Under the pieces are notes generated by a model. It ran no database searches. It was given only the letters and a program-made list of their open reading frames with translations, and was not told the origin of the DNA. The position numbers were made by a program, and so were the translations under genes. From Thermoplasmatales archaeon (GTDB lineage: Archaea > Thermoplasmatota > E2 > DHVEG-1): DNA of 20,135 bases. Positions 1-7,082 of this stretch are shown here, in pieces (position 1 is the stretch's first letter; every line of letters starts with the position of its first letter). Location of the stretch: contig JAGMDE010000025.1 of the NCBI GenBank assembly GCA_023128855.1, forward strand, positions 1-20,135, given 5' to 3'.

Positions 1-124
1 CAGTGACATTTGTATTTTTTGTTTTGCAAATCCTCATCATTGTATGTAAAAATTTAACATGAAAATGTATCTCTAGTATCCCTATATTTTTTAATTTCTG
101 TTTTGTCATATTATCAATTTTCAT
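1..124 (-). CDS. N-terminal part of an unidentified protein, cut by the left edge
   Basis: An open frame starts at an ATG (124-122) whose A is also the last-but-one base of the upstream glycosyltransferase stop codon (TAATG, one-base overlap shared at 124), and it stays open for 41 codons to the left edge. The visible residues start MKIDNMTKQKLKNIGILEIH and continue as a basic, His- and Met-rich stretch. An internal ATG (codon 6, at 109) is an alternative start. The stop/start overlap suggests translational coupling with the glycosyltransferase, so this is probably the next gene of a glycan operon. The pattern of a short basic leader followed by a beta-strand-like ILEIHFHVKFL could suit the first strand of a GT-B glycosyltransferase, but that is only a guess. 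No domain can be assigned from so short a piece. Confidence 0.5.
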   Translation of the reverse strand, partial: MKIDNMTKQKLKNIGILEIHFHVKFLHTMMRICKTKNTNVT

Positions 125-915
125 TATTTGTAACTTCTAACAGTTACAACACAATAAATATAACCTAAAAAACCAATTAAAAGTCTAACTAGTCCATATA
201 TGGAAGTTTGATTTTTTATTACATCAGCTTTTGAATGTTTTTCCCATACTCTGCCATGTTTAAGCCCGATTAATTTTCTACCATATCCATACCAAAATGA
301 TTGTTTTAAAAATGTCAATGGTGTTCCTTTGGGTCGGTAATAGACTTTTGCTTTTTTATACTCTATAATTTTGTATCCTGCATCTACTGCTCTAAGATTT
401 ATCTCTAGGTCTTCTGCAGATGAAAACCAAGGATCAAAACCTTCTAATTTGTCAAGTATTTCTTTTTTGTATGTTGTATTTGTCCCTGGATATGAAACAT
501 TTACACCGTTATGGAAGAGTTTGACATTTTCGATGTTTTTTACTCTTTCTTCTTCGGTTGCTATTAAGTCCCCGACAACAATATCTGCTTTTTTCAATCC
601 ATTTCTAATCTCTTTTATCCAATCTTTATCTGCAATGTCATCTCCACCAATAAATGCTACAGCGTTTCCTGTGGCTTGTTTTATTCCGTAATTCATGCTT
701 TCTGCTCTTGCACCTGGATGGATTAATAATTTGATGTTTTTGTTTTTCTTTGAATATTTCTTGACAATTTCTTGTGTTTTATCAGTGCTGTCTGAATCTA
801 CTATTAATACTTCGTAAGGCTCTTCTTGACGCATTAGACTGTCAAGTAGTTTGCCAATATTATCCTCCTCATTTTTTGTGGTTAAAACCACAGAAATTTT
901 CTCCATAACCTCCAT
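124..915 (-). CDS. Family 2 (GT-A fold) glycosyltransferase
   Basis: This enzyme probably transfers a sugar from a nucleotide donor to a lipid-linked or surface glycan at the cytoplasmic membrane face. Counting from the ATG at 915, the first strand is ISVVLTTKNEE (7-17), the nucleotide-binding VDSDSTDKT lies at 39-47, and the DxD-like metal site GGDD at 90-93. A later YYRPKGTP segment followed by a W/Y-rich run resembles ExoA/succinoglycan-type GT2 enzymes. A hydrophobic stretch (about 240-258) ends the protein and could anchor it. An upstream in-frame ATG at 1008 would add 31 residues. I prefer 915 because a TATA-like box (935-944) sits about 24 nt before it, which fits a leaderless mRNA, and the added residues are unlike a GT2 N terminus. 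An ATG at 906 is also possible. The 263-aa length is normal. Donor and acceptor are unknown. Confidence 0.85.
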   Translation of the reverse strand: MEVMEKISVVLTTKNEEDNIGKLLDSLMRQEEPYEVLIVDSDSTDKTQEIVKKYSKKNKNIKLLIHPGARAESMNYGIKQATGNAVAFIGGDDIADKDWIKEIRNGLKKADIVVGDLIATEEERVKNIENVKLFHNGVNVSYPGTNTTYKKEILDKLEGFDPWFSSAEDLEINLRAVDAGYKIIEYKKAKVYYRPKGTPLTFLKQSFWYGYGRKLIGLKHGRVWEKHSKADVIKNQTSIYGLVRLLIGFLGYIYCVVTVRSYK

Positions 916-934
916 GCCTATATATGAAAATAAT

Positions 935-944
935 GTATATAAAA
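935..944 (-). promoter_or_regulatory. TATA box for the glycosyltransferase gene
   Basis: Reading the minus strand, TTTTATATAC is centred about 24 nt before the ATG at 915. This is the spacing expected for an archaeal TATA box driving a leaderless transcript, and it argues against the longer reading frame that starts at 1008. Confidence 0.5.
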
Positions 945-1011
945 ATTTGGAAAAATTTATGCTTATTATTTTATTTATTTTTCTTCTTAGGGGCGATAAC
1001 TGTCTCATAAA

Positions 1012-1023
1012 CTTTATATACTA
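1012..1023 (+). promoter_or_regulatory. TATA box for the Ig-like secreted protein
   Basis: CTTTATATACTA lies about 55 nt before the ATG at 1072. A transcription start about 26 nt downstream (near 1043) would leave a 5' leader of roughly 28 nt. Together with the box at 935-944 it makes the 916-1071 interval a divergent promoter region. Confidence 0.5.
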
Positions 1024-1071
1024 TAATCGTTAACTATAATTCTATGTAAAATAATAAGTGTTGGAATAAAT

Positions 1072-2091
1072 ATGAAAAAAATTATTGCAATAGCAATAAT
1101 CGGATCGTTACTAATGGTTTTTACAAATAATTCTATTGTAGGAGCAAATAATTTTGATAACAATCCTCCAGAAATCCCTCTTATGCCTAAAGGACCAAGT
1201 TATGGAGAAATTGGCAAAGAATATTGGTTATATACAAATACCACTGATCCTGATGGTGATAATGTTAGATATGGTTGGAACTTTGATGGAAATTACTCAA
1301 ATGTTATTTGGACTGATTATTATCCATCAAGAAGAGAAATATTTTATGAATGGGCACCTCATAAGCCAGGATTATTCAATATTTCAGTTAAAGCAGAAGA
1401 TGAACATGGTGCACAAAGTAGTTTTTCAGAAGTTTTAACAATTTTTATTAACACTCCACCACAAATTCCAGATCTTGATGGCCCTGATATAGCTACTACT
1501 CATCTTAATTCAAGATTTTGTGCACATTCCTATGATGCTGATGGCGATCCTTTATCATACATGTTTTATATTGAAGGTATCAACATAACAGATTGGATAG
1601 GACCATATGACCCTGGTAACGAGTGTTATTTAAATGTTTCTTGGCTAAAAAAAGGCACATATACTATAGAGGCCAAGTGTAAAGATATTCACAACTCATC
1701 TTCTGATTGGTCAATGCCAATAACTGTAGCTGTAACAGATCTTCTTGGCATCAGGATACCAGTTATAAATTTTGGAAAGGTAAGAGCATATATTTTGAAT
1801 AATGGTAGATTTGATCTTAAAAATGTCACTTGGAATATTACAGTTCAGCGAACAAGATTACTACGAAGTATAAACATTACTAATAACGATACTATTGAGA
1901 GCCTTAAAACTGATAAAATTAATAGGATATCAACAGATCAAAGAATAATACGTAGACTTGGTTTTGTAAATATTAAGGTAGAAATTTCAATTGATGAACT
2001 TGTTGCTATCCCCTATAAAAAAACAATAAATACTTACGGATTCATTCTAGGAAGAATAATTTTTGTTAATCCATTTTTTTACTCTTACTAA
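1072..2091 (+). CDS. Secreted protein with two Ig/PKD-like domains
   Basis: The function is unknown, but the protein is almost certainly exported. It starts with a typical signal peptide (MKKIIAIAIIGSLLMVF, likely cleaved near residue 25 after VGA). Two related beta-sandwich modules follow, each opening with a Pro-rich NPP/TPP-x-IP linker (about 31 and 128) and carrying a DPDGD or DADGD loop (59-63, 155-159), as in PKD/Ig-like surface domains of Thermoplasmata. The C-terminal third (about 225-339) has a different, Ile/Asn-rich beta pattern and no transmembrane anchor, ending in an aromatic FFYSY. About nine N-x-S/T sequons are present (N55, N103, N171, N188, N208, N251, N255, N268 and N272), so it is a likely N-glycosylation target of the neighbouring glycan genes. 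It stands alone between two minus-strand gene groups and ends in a T-rich tract. Confidence 0.8.
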   Translation: MKKIIAIAIIGSLLMVFTNNSIVGANNFDNNPPEIPLMPKGPSYGEIGKEYWLYTNTTDPDGDNVRYGWNFDGNYSNVIWTDYYPSRREIFYEWAPHKPGLFNISVKAEDEHGAQSSFSEVLTIFINTPPQIPDLDGPDIATTHLNSRFCAHSYDADGDPLSYMFYIEGINITDWIGPYDPGNECYLNVSWLKKGTYTIEAKCKDIHNSSSDWSMPITVAVTDLLGIRIPVINFGKVRAYILNNGRFDLKNVTWNITVQRTRLLRSINITNNDTIESLKTDKINRISTDQRIIRRLGFVNIKVEISIDELVAIPYKKTINTYGFILGRIIFVNPFFYSY

Positions 2092-2097
2092 TTAAAT

Positions 2098-2117
2098 TAT
2101 TTTCTTTTTTTTCTCTT
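2098..2117 (+). terminator. T-rich terminator after the Ig-like protein gene
   Basis: A pyrimidine tract dominated by an 8-T run (within TTTTCTTTTTTTTCTC) begins a few bases after the stop codon at 2089-2091, without a hairpin. Archaeal RNA polymerase terminates at such U-rich tracts. It lies between two convergent genes. Confidence 0.5.
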
Positions 2118-2118
2118 A

Positions 2119-3075
2119 TTATAATATAATGGTTTTATTTTGATTGAGTGATTTACGGGTTTGTTCAACTAGTTCTACTGTTTTTGCTCCTATTATTCCA
2201 TCATTTGAAACAGTAGATCCTTTACTTATGGCCTCCAAGAAACTCTTCAATTCATCACCTAGTGTGTTGTTTTCTTTGATATTGATTTTTCTACCTTCAT
2301 TAGAGTTTTCAAAAACTGTTACTTTTTGATTAACTGCCTGTATTTTCGCACAAGCTTTACTACCAATCACATCCACTTCTCTTACTTTTTCAGGTAATGT
2401 CCAGCTTATTTCAGAATGAGTAATAATGTTATTTGGAAATTCACATATGATGAAAGCTGTATCCTCAAGATCCTTTTTTATGAATGCTTTTCCAAAACAT
2501 GTAATGTTTTTAGGCCAAAGACCTGTTAGATAATTCATAATATCGTATAAATGCGGCATCATGTCAACAATAATGTCAAGCTTTTTATCTGGATAGATCT
2601 CAGGCATCCATTGGATAGTCCATTGCATTCTAAGATAGTATAAATCCCCAAAGAATTTGTTTTCAACCAGTTTTTTAACTTCGTTTATAGCGTTGTTATA
2701 TCTAAAAAGATGCCCAACAGCAAGAATTTTGTTGGATTGCTCTGCTAAATCAACCAATTCATAAGCATTTTTTGGCTGAAGAGTTAATGGTTTTTCTACA
2801 AGTACATGTTTTCCAGCCTGAAGAGCAGCTTTACAAACCTCAAAATGGGTTTCATTACTAGTAATGATGCTTACCGCTTCAGCATCTGAAGAAAGTACAT
2901 CATTATAATCTGTTGTAACATTTTTTATATTAAACTTTTCTTTACATGATTTAAGATTATCTTCACTGATATCAGAAACCCAGAGTAACTCTACATCTTT
3001 CATATTAGAATATTCGTCAACGTGTTTTTGACCCCAACGCCCTGCTCCAATTACTCCAACTTTAATTTTTATCAC
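2119..3075 (-). CDS. wlbA: Gfo/Idh/MocA dehydrogenase, WlbA/WbpB-like
   Basis: This is an NAD-dependent sugar oxidoreductase. In the Wlb/Wbp pathway the corresponding enzyme oxidises C3 of UDP-N-acetylglucosaminuronic acid to the 3-keto sugar, which the aminotransferase then converts. The N-terminal Rossmann motif GAGRWG is at 10-15, the family EKP motif at 94-96 (K95 binds cofactor/substrate), and the C-terminal domain carries DMMPHLYDI (171-179) with H175 at the usual catalytic His position. The 318-aa length is typical. Its ATG overlaps the aminotransferase stop codon in an ATGA (3072-3075), so it is translationally coupled and last in the three-gene operon. The family is certain. The exact substrate is inferred from the neighbouring aminotransferase and acetyltransferase, and no UDP-GlcNAc 6-dehydrogenase is in the window. 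Confidence 0.8.
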   Translation of the reverse strand: MIKIKVGVIGAGRWGQKHVDEYSNMKDVELLWVSDISEDNLKSCKEKFNIKNVTTDYNDVLSSDAEAVSIITSNETHFEVCKAALQAGKHVLVEKPLTLQPKNAYELVDLAEQSNKILAVGHLFRYNNAINEVKKLVENKFFGDLYYLRMQWTIQWMPEIYPDKKLDIIVDMMPHLYDIMNYLTGLWPKNITCFGKAFIKKDLEDTAFIICEFPNNIITHSEISWTLPEKVREVDVIGSKACAKIQAVNQKVTVFENSNEGRKINIKENNTLGDELKSFLEAISKGSTVSNDGIIGAKTVELVEQTRKSLNQNKTIIL

Positions 3076-4169
3076 CTATTAAAAAATTCATGAATTTTTT
3101 CTGATATATATTTTATTTGTTCATCCTTCAAACCTGGAAACATTGGAAAATCCATAGCCTGAGCAGATAGTTCTTCGCTTTTTGGAAAACCACCTTCTTT
3201 AAAACCAAATAGGTTTTTGTAAAGAGGCTGGTATGGTATAGGTGTAGGATAGTGAATTAAACAAATGATCTTGTTTTCTTTTAGGAATTTAAGGAGTTCA
3301 TCTCTTTTTTTAGTCTTTATTTCAAATAAATGATATGATGGTTTTTTAATCTCGGAATCTCCAGGTGGTAAAATGATTTCATCTACGTCCTTAAGATGTT
3401 CATTGTATTTTTTCGCAATTTTCCTTCTCTCTTCAATCCAATCCGGAAGATATTTTAGCTGCACTCTACCAATTGCAGCGTTTACTGTGTTCAAACGTGC
3501 AGTGTAACCAAGAATTGTATGAACATCCTTTGGATGTTGTCCATGGTTTCTTAGGAGTTTTATTTTTTCAGCAAGTTTTCCATCATTTGTATTTACCATT
3601 CCACCATCACCACAAACAGTCATGTTTTTTGTTGAATAAAATGAAAAGCAGCCCATATCAGAAAAATTACCAGTCATTTTACCTTTGTAAAATGCCCCAT
3701 GTGACTGTGCGCAATCTTCGATTACAAATAAATTGTTTTTCTGAGCGATTTCATTAATTTCATCCATATCTGCAGGATGACCATAAAGATGAACAGGCAT
3801 AATTCCCTTGGTTCTTTTAGAAATCTTATCAAATATTTGTTTTACATCGATAAGATACTCGTCATTAATATCACAAAAGATTGGTGTACCATTTGCATGA
3901 AGAATCGAGTTTGAGGTTGCAATATATGAGCTTGCAACTGTAATTATCTCCCCACCAATTGTAAGATCTCGTGCAAGTAATGCTAGATGTAAAGCATTTG
4001 TACCTGAGCTTACTGAAACTGCATAATCTGTGCCAACATATTTTGCAAAATCCTCTTCGAATTTATCAACTGATTCTCCAAGAATATAGCGCTCATTACG
4101 TAAAGCATTTATTGCTGCTTCTTCCATTTCTTTGTTAAAAACTGGATTCGCTGGAGGAATAACGTCCAT
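3072..4169 (-). CDS. wlbE: DegT/DnrJ/EryC1/StrS aminotransferase, WlbE/WbpE-like
   Basis: This PLP-dependent sugar aminotransferase would convert UDP-3-keto-N-acetylglucosaminuronic acid to the 3-amino sugar with glutamate as donor. The fold-type I hallmarks are all present: SSGTNALHLAL (54-64) for the phosphate cup, EDCAQSHGA (151-159) with D152 against the pyridine nitrogen, and SFYSTKN (176-182) with K181 as the Schiff-base lysine, followed by GDGGMV. The 365-aa length is normal. The minus strand carries a GGTGGA Shine-Dalgarno just before the ATG at 4169, inside the end of the acetyltransferase gene, whose stop lies only three bases upstream. The downstream dehydrogenase overlaps it by four bases. 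The family is certain. Substrate specificity rests on the operon. Confidence 0.85.
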   Translation of the reverse strand: MDVIPPANPVFNKEMEEAAINALRNERYILGESVDKFEEDFAKYVGTDYAVSVSSGTNALHLALLARDLTIGGEIITVASSYIATSNSILHANGTPIFCDINDEYLIDVKQIFDKISKRTKGIMPVHLYGHPADMDEINEIAQKNNLFVIEDCAQSHGAFYKGKMTGNFSDMGCFSFYSTKNMTVCGDGGMVNTNDGKLAEKIKLLRNHGQHPKDVHTILGYTARLNTVNAAIGRVQLKYLPDWIEERRKIAKKYNEHLKDVDEIILPPGDSEIKKPSYHLFEIKTKKRDELLKFLKENKIICLIHYPTPIPYQPLYKNLFGFKEGGFPKSEELSAQAMDFPMFPGLKDEQIKYISEKIHEFFNR

Positions 4170-4172
4170 CTT

Positions 4173-4631
4173 TTAGTCCACCTTTCCTACTTCTTTTGCG
4201 GGATTTCCAATAACTAAAGTGTTCGCAGGTACATCTTTTGTTACTACTGAGCCTGCTCCAACCATAGCTTTTTCTCCAATTGTAACTCCACACATAATTA
4301 TTGATCCTGCGCCAATAGATGCACCTTTTTTTACTGTAGTTGGTACAACTTTCCAACCAGGATTTACTGCTCTAGGTTTTTTATCATTTGTAAAACACAC
4401 ATGAGGTCCTATGAATACTTCATCTTCAATTGTTACACCTGTGGGAATAAACGCAAATGCTTCTATAGCGCATTTATCTCCTATAGTTACTCCCTTTTGA
4501 ATTTCAACAAAAGCAGCAATTTTACAGTCTTTTCCAATTTTACATCCAAAAATGTTTACAAAATCTCGTACAACTGTATTCCCACCAATGTCAGCGTCTT
4601 CAATTATGTAGTGTTTGGCAAGAAGTTTCAT
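4173..4631 (-). CDS. wlbB: Hexapeptide N-acetyltransferase, WlbB/WbpD-like
   Basis: This left-handed beta-helix enzyme would acetylate the 3-amino group of UDP-3-amino-GlcNAcA with acetyl-CoA, giving UDP-2,3-diacetamido-2,3-dideoxy-glucuronic acid. Imperfect hexapeptide repeats (V/I-G-x-x-x-x) run through nearly all of its 152 residues. FTNDKKPRA (80-88) is the signature loop of the WlbB/WbpD group, and VGAGSVVTKDVP (124-135) with IGNPAKEVG (141-149) forms the usual acetyl-CoA end. It is the first gene of the operon on the minus strand. The ATG at 4631 gives a full-length family member, and no strong Shine-Dalgarno precedes it. The related sugars are known components of methanogen N-glycans and of Bordetella and Pseudomonas O-antigens. 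This is the member that best fixes the pathway identity. Confidence 0.85.
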   Translation of the reverse strand: MKLLAKHYIIEDADIGGNTVVRDFVNIFGCKIGKDCKIAAFVEIQKGVTIGDKCAIEAFAFIPTGVTIEDEVFIGPHVCFTNDKKPRAVNPGWKVVPTTVKKGASIGAGSIIMCGVTIGEKAMVGAGSVVTKDVPANTLVIGNPAKEVGKVD

Positions 4632-4676
4632 GGGTTCGGCTATAGAAAATTAGTATTTCAATATTTTCCTTGATAT

Positions 4677-4699
4677 TATCTTACATAAAATTTAAGATA
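4677..4699. promoter_or_regulatory. 7-bp inverted repeat in a divergent promoter region
   Basis: TATCTTA (4677-4683) and TAAGATA (4693-4699) are perfect inverted arms around a 9-bp AT-rich centre. The element sits in the 98-nt gap between the divergent wlbB-like gene (start 4631) and the NHL-repeat protein gene (start 4730), and its centre resembles a TATA box for the plus-strand gene. It could be an operator controlling both, but AT-rich dyads arise easily by chance. Confidence 0.35.
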
Positions 4700-4729
4700 A
4701 CAAACTAAATTAGTGTTGTGGTAAAAAAC

Positions 4730-6184
4730 ATGAAATCATATAGAGTCATCATAATTTCATTAATTCTAATTTTCAATTTTTTTAGTTTTACAGTTCTAAC
4801 TGAAATTGCCAAAGCTGATGAGTATACTATCAATTATTATTATCGAATAAATGGTGGCGATTGGAAAGAAGATACCAATGTTCATACTATCGGTGAAAAC
4901 GATCTTATTGAGATTAAAGCAGAAGTAATATTAAATGGTATGTCCCCTGAATTTAAAGGAATTTCTCATTCAATAAATATAGATTACTCCGTTGAATATG
5001 ATGATTTAGCTGCCTATAAAATAATTTCTGGAAAAAAAGACAATGTTTATCCATGTGGTTTTTGGGAAGATACAGAGGAGTGTCAAGATATGAATTCTTA
5101 TCAATATATATGGGGTATAAAACCAACTGGAGATAGAGTAAGTCCTGAAATATCATCTGCTGGTATTCCAGAATATAATTATTTTGTAATAGAGGTTGAA
5201 ACCGTTCTTTTTTATAAACAAGCATCGTCATCAAAATATAGTCATGTTACTGATGAAAAAATTGTTTTTGGAGCTTATATAGTAGATAAAAACAGCACAA
5301 ATCATCCAGGTAGTAACCCTGGAGAATTAAATCGACCTAGGGGTATTGATATAGGATCAGATGGTTATGTTTATGTTGCCGACACAGGTAATTCTAGAAT
5401 TCAAGTCTTTACAAAAGATGGTTCTTTTGTTAAAGAATTTGGTTCTTTAACATCAGATGATGATTTTGTAAATATATTATTGGCTGAAGATGGTTATTTA
5501 TACACTCCAGAAGCAGTAAAATATGATTTGGATGGAAATAAAATAGAAAATGTTGTAAATACTCTTGGTGCAGATGATATTGAAATTACTTCTAATGGAG
5601 ATATATATTTTACAAGACTATATGGCACAATTGAAGTTTTAAAAAATGGGGAAGAAAACTTAGAAGAAATAGATTATTCAGCAGGTGATGCCTCTTCTCA
5701 AAAAATAAGTATAGGCCCTGATGGTAGGATATATCAAAATGGGTATAATCTTAGGATTTTTTACCCAAATGGTACTCTTTATAAAGAAACATTTGCAAAT
5801 TCTATGGATGTAAAAATTATTGATAATACATTATATTCTTTATCCTATACATCTATCAATGCATATGATTTAGATGGTAATTGGATAAAAACAATACCTT
5901 TGGAGTTAAATCTTACAAATTATAAAACGAATGTAATTGCTCCTTCCTTTGATATTGATACTAACGGAGATTTTTATATAGCTGATATGGCGGATAATAG
6001 AGTTGTAGTTTTTGATAAAGATGGTAATTTTCTAAGAAGTTTTGGTGAAGGTAATTATTCTCCTTCATCCTCAACAAACGAAGTTGGATCATCTGATGGT
6101 TCAAATACACCTGGCTTTGAAATTGTTACCATTTTTAGTGCGATTATAATTTTCATTTTTCTTTTTAAGAAAAAAAAATCATAG
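4730..6184 (+). CDS. Secreted NHL beta-propeller protein with PGF-CTERM-like anchor
   Basis: The protein is exported and then held at the cell surface; its ligand or activity is unknown. I start at the ATG at 4730 rather than the GTG four codons earlier because it begins a compact signal peptide (MKSYRVIIISLILIFNFFSF, cleavage near AKA-DE at about 29-30). Residues 31-190 form an unassigned beta-rich domain. An NHL repeat with the RPRGIDIGSDGYVYVAD pattern spans about 196-239 and another spans about 406-439, with weaker blades between, so a six-bladed propeller is likely. After a Ser/Asn/Gly-rich linker comes TPGFE (460-464), a 15-residue hydrophobic helix and a KKKK tail, the layout of archaeosortase-processed PGF-CTERM proteins. 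Its stop overlaps the end of the convergent hddC-like gene by six bases. Confidence 0.8.
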   Translation: MKSYRVIIISLILIFNFFSFTVLTEIAKADEYTINYYYRINGGDWKEDTNVHTIGENDLIEIKAEVILNGMSPEFKGISHSINIDYSVEYDDLAAYKIISGKKDNVYPCGFWEDTEECQDMNSYQYIWGIKPTGDRVSPEISSAGIPEYNYFVIEVETVLFYKQASSSKYSHVTDEKIVFGAYIVDKNSTNHPGSNPGELNRPRGIDIGSDGYVYVADTGNSRIQVFTKDGSFVKEFGSLTSDDDFVNILLAEDGYLYTPEAVKYDLDGNKIENVVNTLGADDIEITSNGDIYFTRLYGTIEVLKNGEENLEEIDYSAGDASSQKISIGPDGRIYQNGYNLRIFYPNGTLYKETFANSMDVKIIDNTLYSLSYTSINAYDLDGNWIKTIPLELNLTNYKTNVIAPSFDIDTNGDFYIADMADNRVVVFDKDGNFLRSFGEGNYSPSSSTNEVGSSDGSNTPGFEIVTIFSAIIIFIFLFKKKKS

Positions 6185-6865
6185 ATCTTGTCTTATAATG
6201 AATTCTCTAAATTCTTCTAAAGCTTGCAGGGTTCCAATATGATAAAATCTTTTTTTTGTTTCAAAGGTAAGTAGCTCTTGTTTTTGAATTAATAAAATAA
6301 AAAAATCACCAGTTGTATAAAAAGTATTTTCAGGTATCAAATTAAGAGCTTTCTTACTTAGCATGCTTGTTCCATAATCAATATAATCCGCATCTTTTTC
6401 CCCATAGCTTACAGCTAAATTATTTTTTATTTTTAGGTTACTTTTATCGTATTTATCGTTGTTTTTGTAGACAACCATTAAGCCGAGTTTGTTATTTTGA
6501 TTGAAAAATGAATATGCTTTTTGAAAATCTACAGTTAAATAAGAGTCCCCATACATAATAAAAAACTCGTCTTCTAGGAGTGATTCTGCATTTTTAACAG
6601 CCCCGATAGGGCCGAGTGGTTTATCTCCATCATGACTATATTGAATATTTACTCCAAATTTACTCCCATTTCCAAAATAATCTTCGATTTTTTCAGATAA
6701 ATAACCTACGCAAAGAACTATATCTTTAATTGAATGATTCTTTAAGTTTTCAACTTGATATTCCAAAAATGGTTTACCTTCTATAGGTATCATTGATTTT
6801 GGAACAGTTTTTGTAAGATCTCCAAGTCTTGTGGCTAGTCCACCACATAGGATTACTATTTGCAT
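6179..6865 (-). CDS. hddC: Sugar-1-phosphate nucleotidyltransferase, HddC-like
   Basis: Predicted to join D-glycero-alpha-D-manno-heptose 1-phosphate to GTP, giving the GDP-activated heptose. The 228-aa protein has the nucleotidyltransferase signature from residue 8 (GGLATRLGDLTKTVPKSM) with R13 and K23, the GKPFLEYQ element (30-37), and the metal-binding aspartate in YGDSYL (D107). It is a single-domain enzyme without a beta-helix extension, the size of HddC and MurU-type enzymes rather than GlmU or GlmM-linked forms. Specificity for heptose and for GTP is inferred from the kinase, isomerase and phosphatase genes upstream on the same strand. It is separated from them by about 450 nt with hairpins and a likely promoter, so it may be controlled separately. 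Confidence 0.75.
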   Translation of the reverse strand: MQIVILCGGLATRLGDLTKTVPKSMIPIEGKPFLEYQVENLKNHSIKDIVLCVGYLSEKIEDYFGNGSKFGVNIQYSHDGDKPLGPIGAVKNAESLLEDEFFIMYGDSYLTVDFQKAYSFFNQNNKLGLMVVYKNNDKYDKSNLKIKNNLAVSYGEKDADYIDYGTSMLSKKALNLIPENTFYTTGDFFILLIQKQELLTFETKKRFYHIGTLQALEEFREFIIRQDL

Positions 6866-6916
6866 GATTCAAGCTAAAACAACCGATTATTTGTTAAAAA
6901 TTTTCCTATTATTAAA

Positions 6917-7022
6917 AGAAAATTGTTTTTCTAACTTGATTCATGTATTCTTGTGTAAGCTACATGAACTAATGGCAATATCTGGCTACTTACCATTAGA
7001 AACAATGGAGCAAGTAATTGTT
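6917..7022 (-). promoter_or_regulatory. Cluster of consecutive hairpins upstream of hddC
   Basis: Four perfect inverted repeats follow one another: AGAAAA/TTTTCT (6917-6922 with 6927-6932), TTCATGTA/TACATGAA (6940-6947 with 6961-6968), CTAATGG/CCATTAG (6969-6975 with 6993-6999) and AACAAT/ATTGTT (7001-7006 with 7017-7022). The second and third abut with no gap. A TATA-rich stretch at 7025-7043 could start a minus-strand transcript near 7008, placing most of these in an approximately 140-nt leader of hddC. The strand and function are inference. The structure could also act as an RNA on the plus strand. Confidence 0.4.
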
Positions 7023-7024
7023 CG

Positions 7025-7043
7025 CTATATAATATAAATATAG
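7025..7043 (-). promoter_or_regulatory. TATA-rich promoter candidate for hddC
   Basis: On the minus strand this reads CTATATTTATATTATATA. It is the best TATA-like sequence upstream of hddC, and it lies beyond the downstream end of the small membrane ORF. It would imply a long structured leader, unusual for an archaeon whose other promoters here sit close to their start codons. Confidence 0.35.
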
Positions 7044-7082
7044 ATAACATAAAATCATCCCTTTTTCAATATTTTTTCTATC

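Noticed and set aside
916..1008. 31-residue N-terminal extension of the glycosyltransferase from ATG 1008
   Set aside because: A TATA-like box inside this stretch points to a start at 915, and the added residues do not resemble a GT2 N terminus.
4135..4356. Minus-strand 73-codon frame overlapping the end of the wlbB-like gene
   Set aside because: It is an out-of-frame reading of the acetyltransferase, with Trp/Tyr/Ser-rich composition typical of a shadow frame.
6864..7037. Plus-strand frame of 57 codons from ATG 6864, overlapping the hddC start and the hairpins
   Set aside because: It has no Shine-Dalgarno or TATA box in place, begins inside the divergent hddC start codon, and its middle is made of inverted repeats. 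Its composition is protein-like enough that a decayed gene fragment cannot be excluded, so it is noted but not called.
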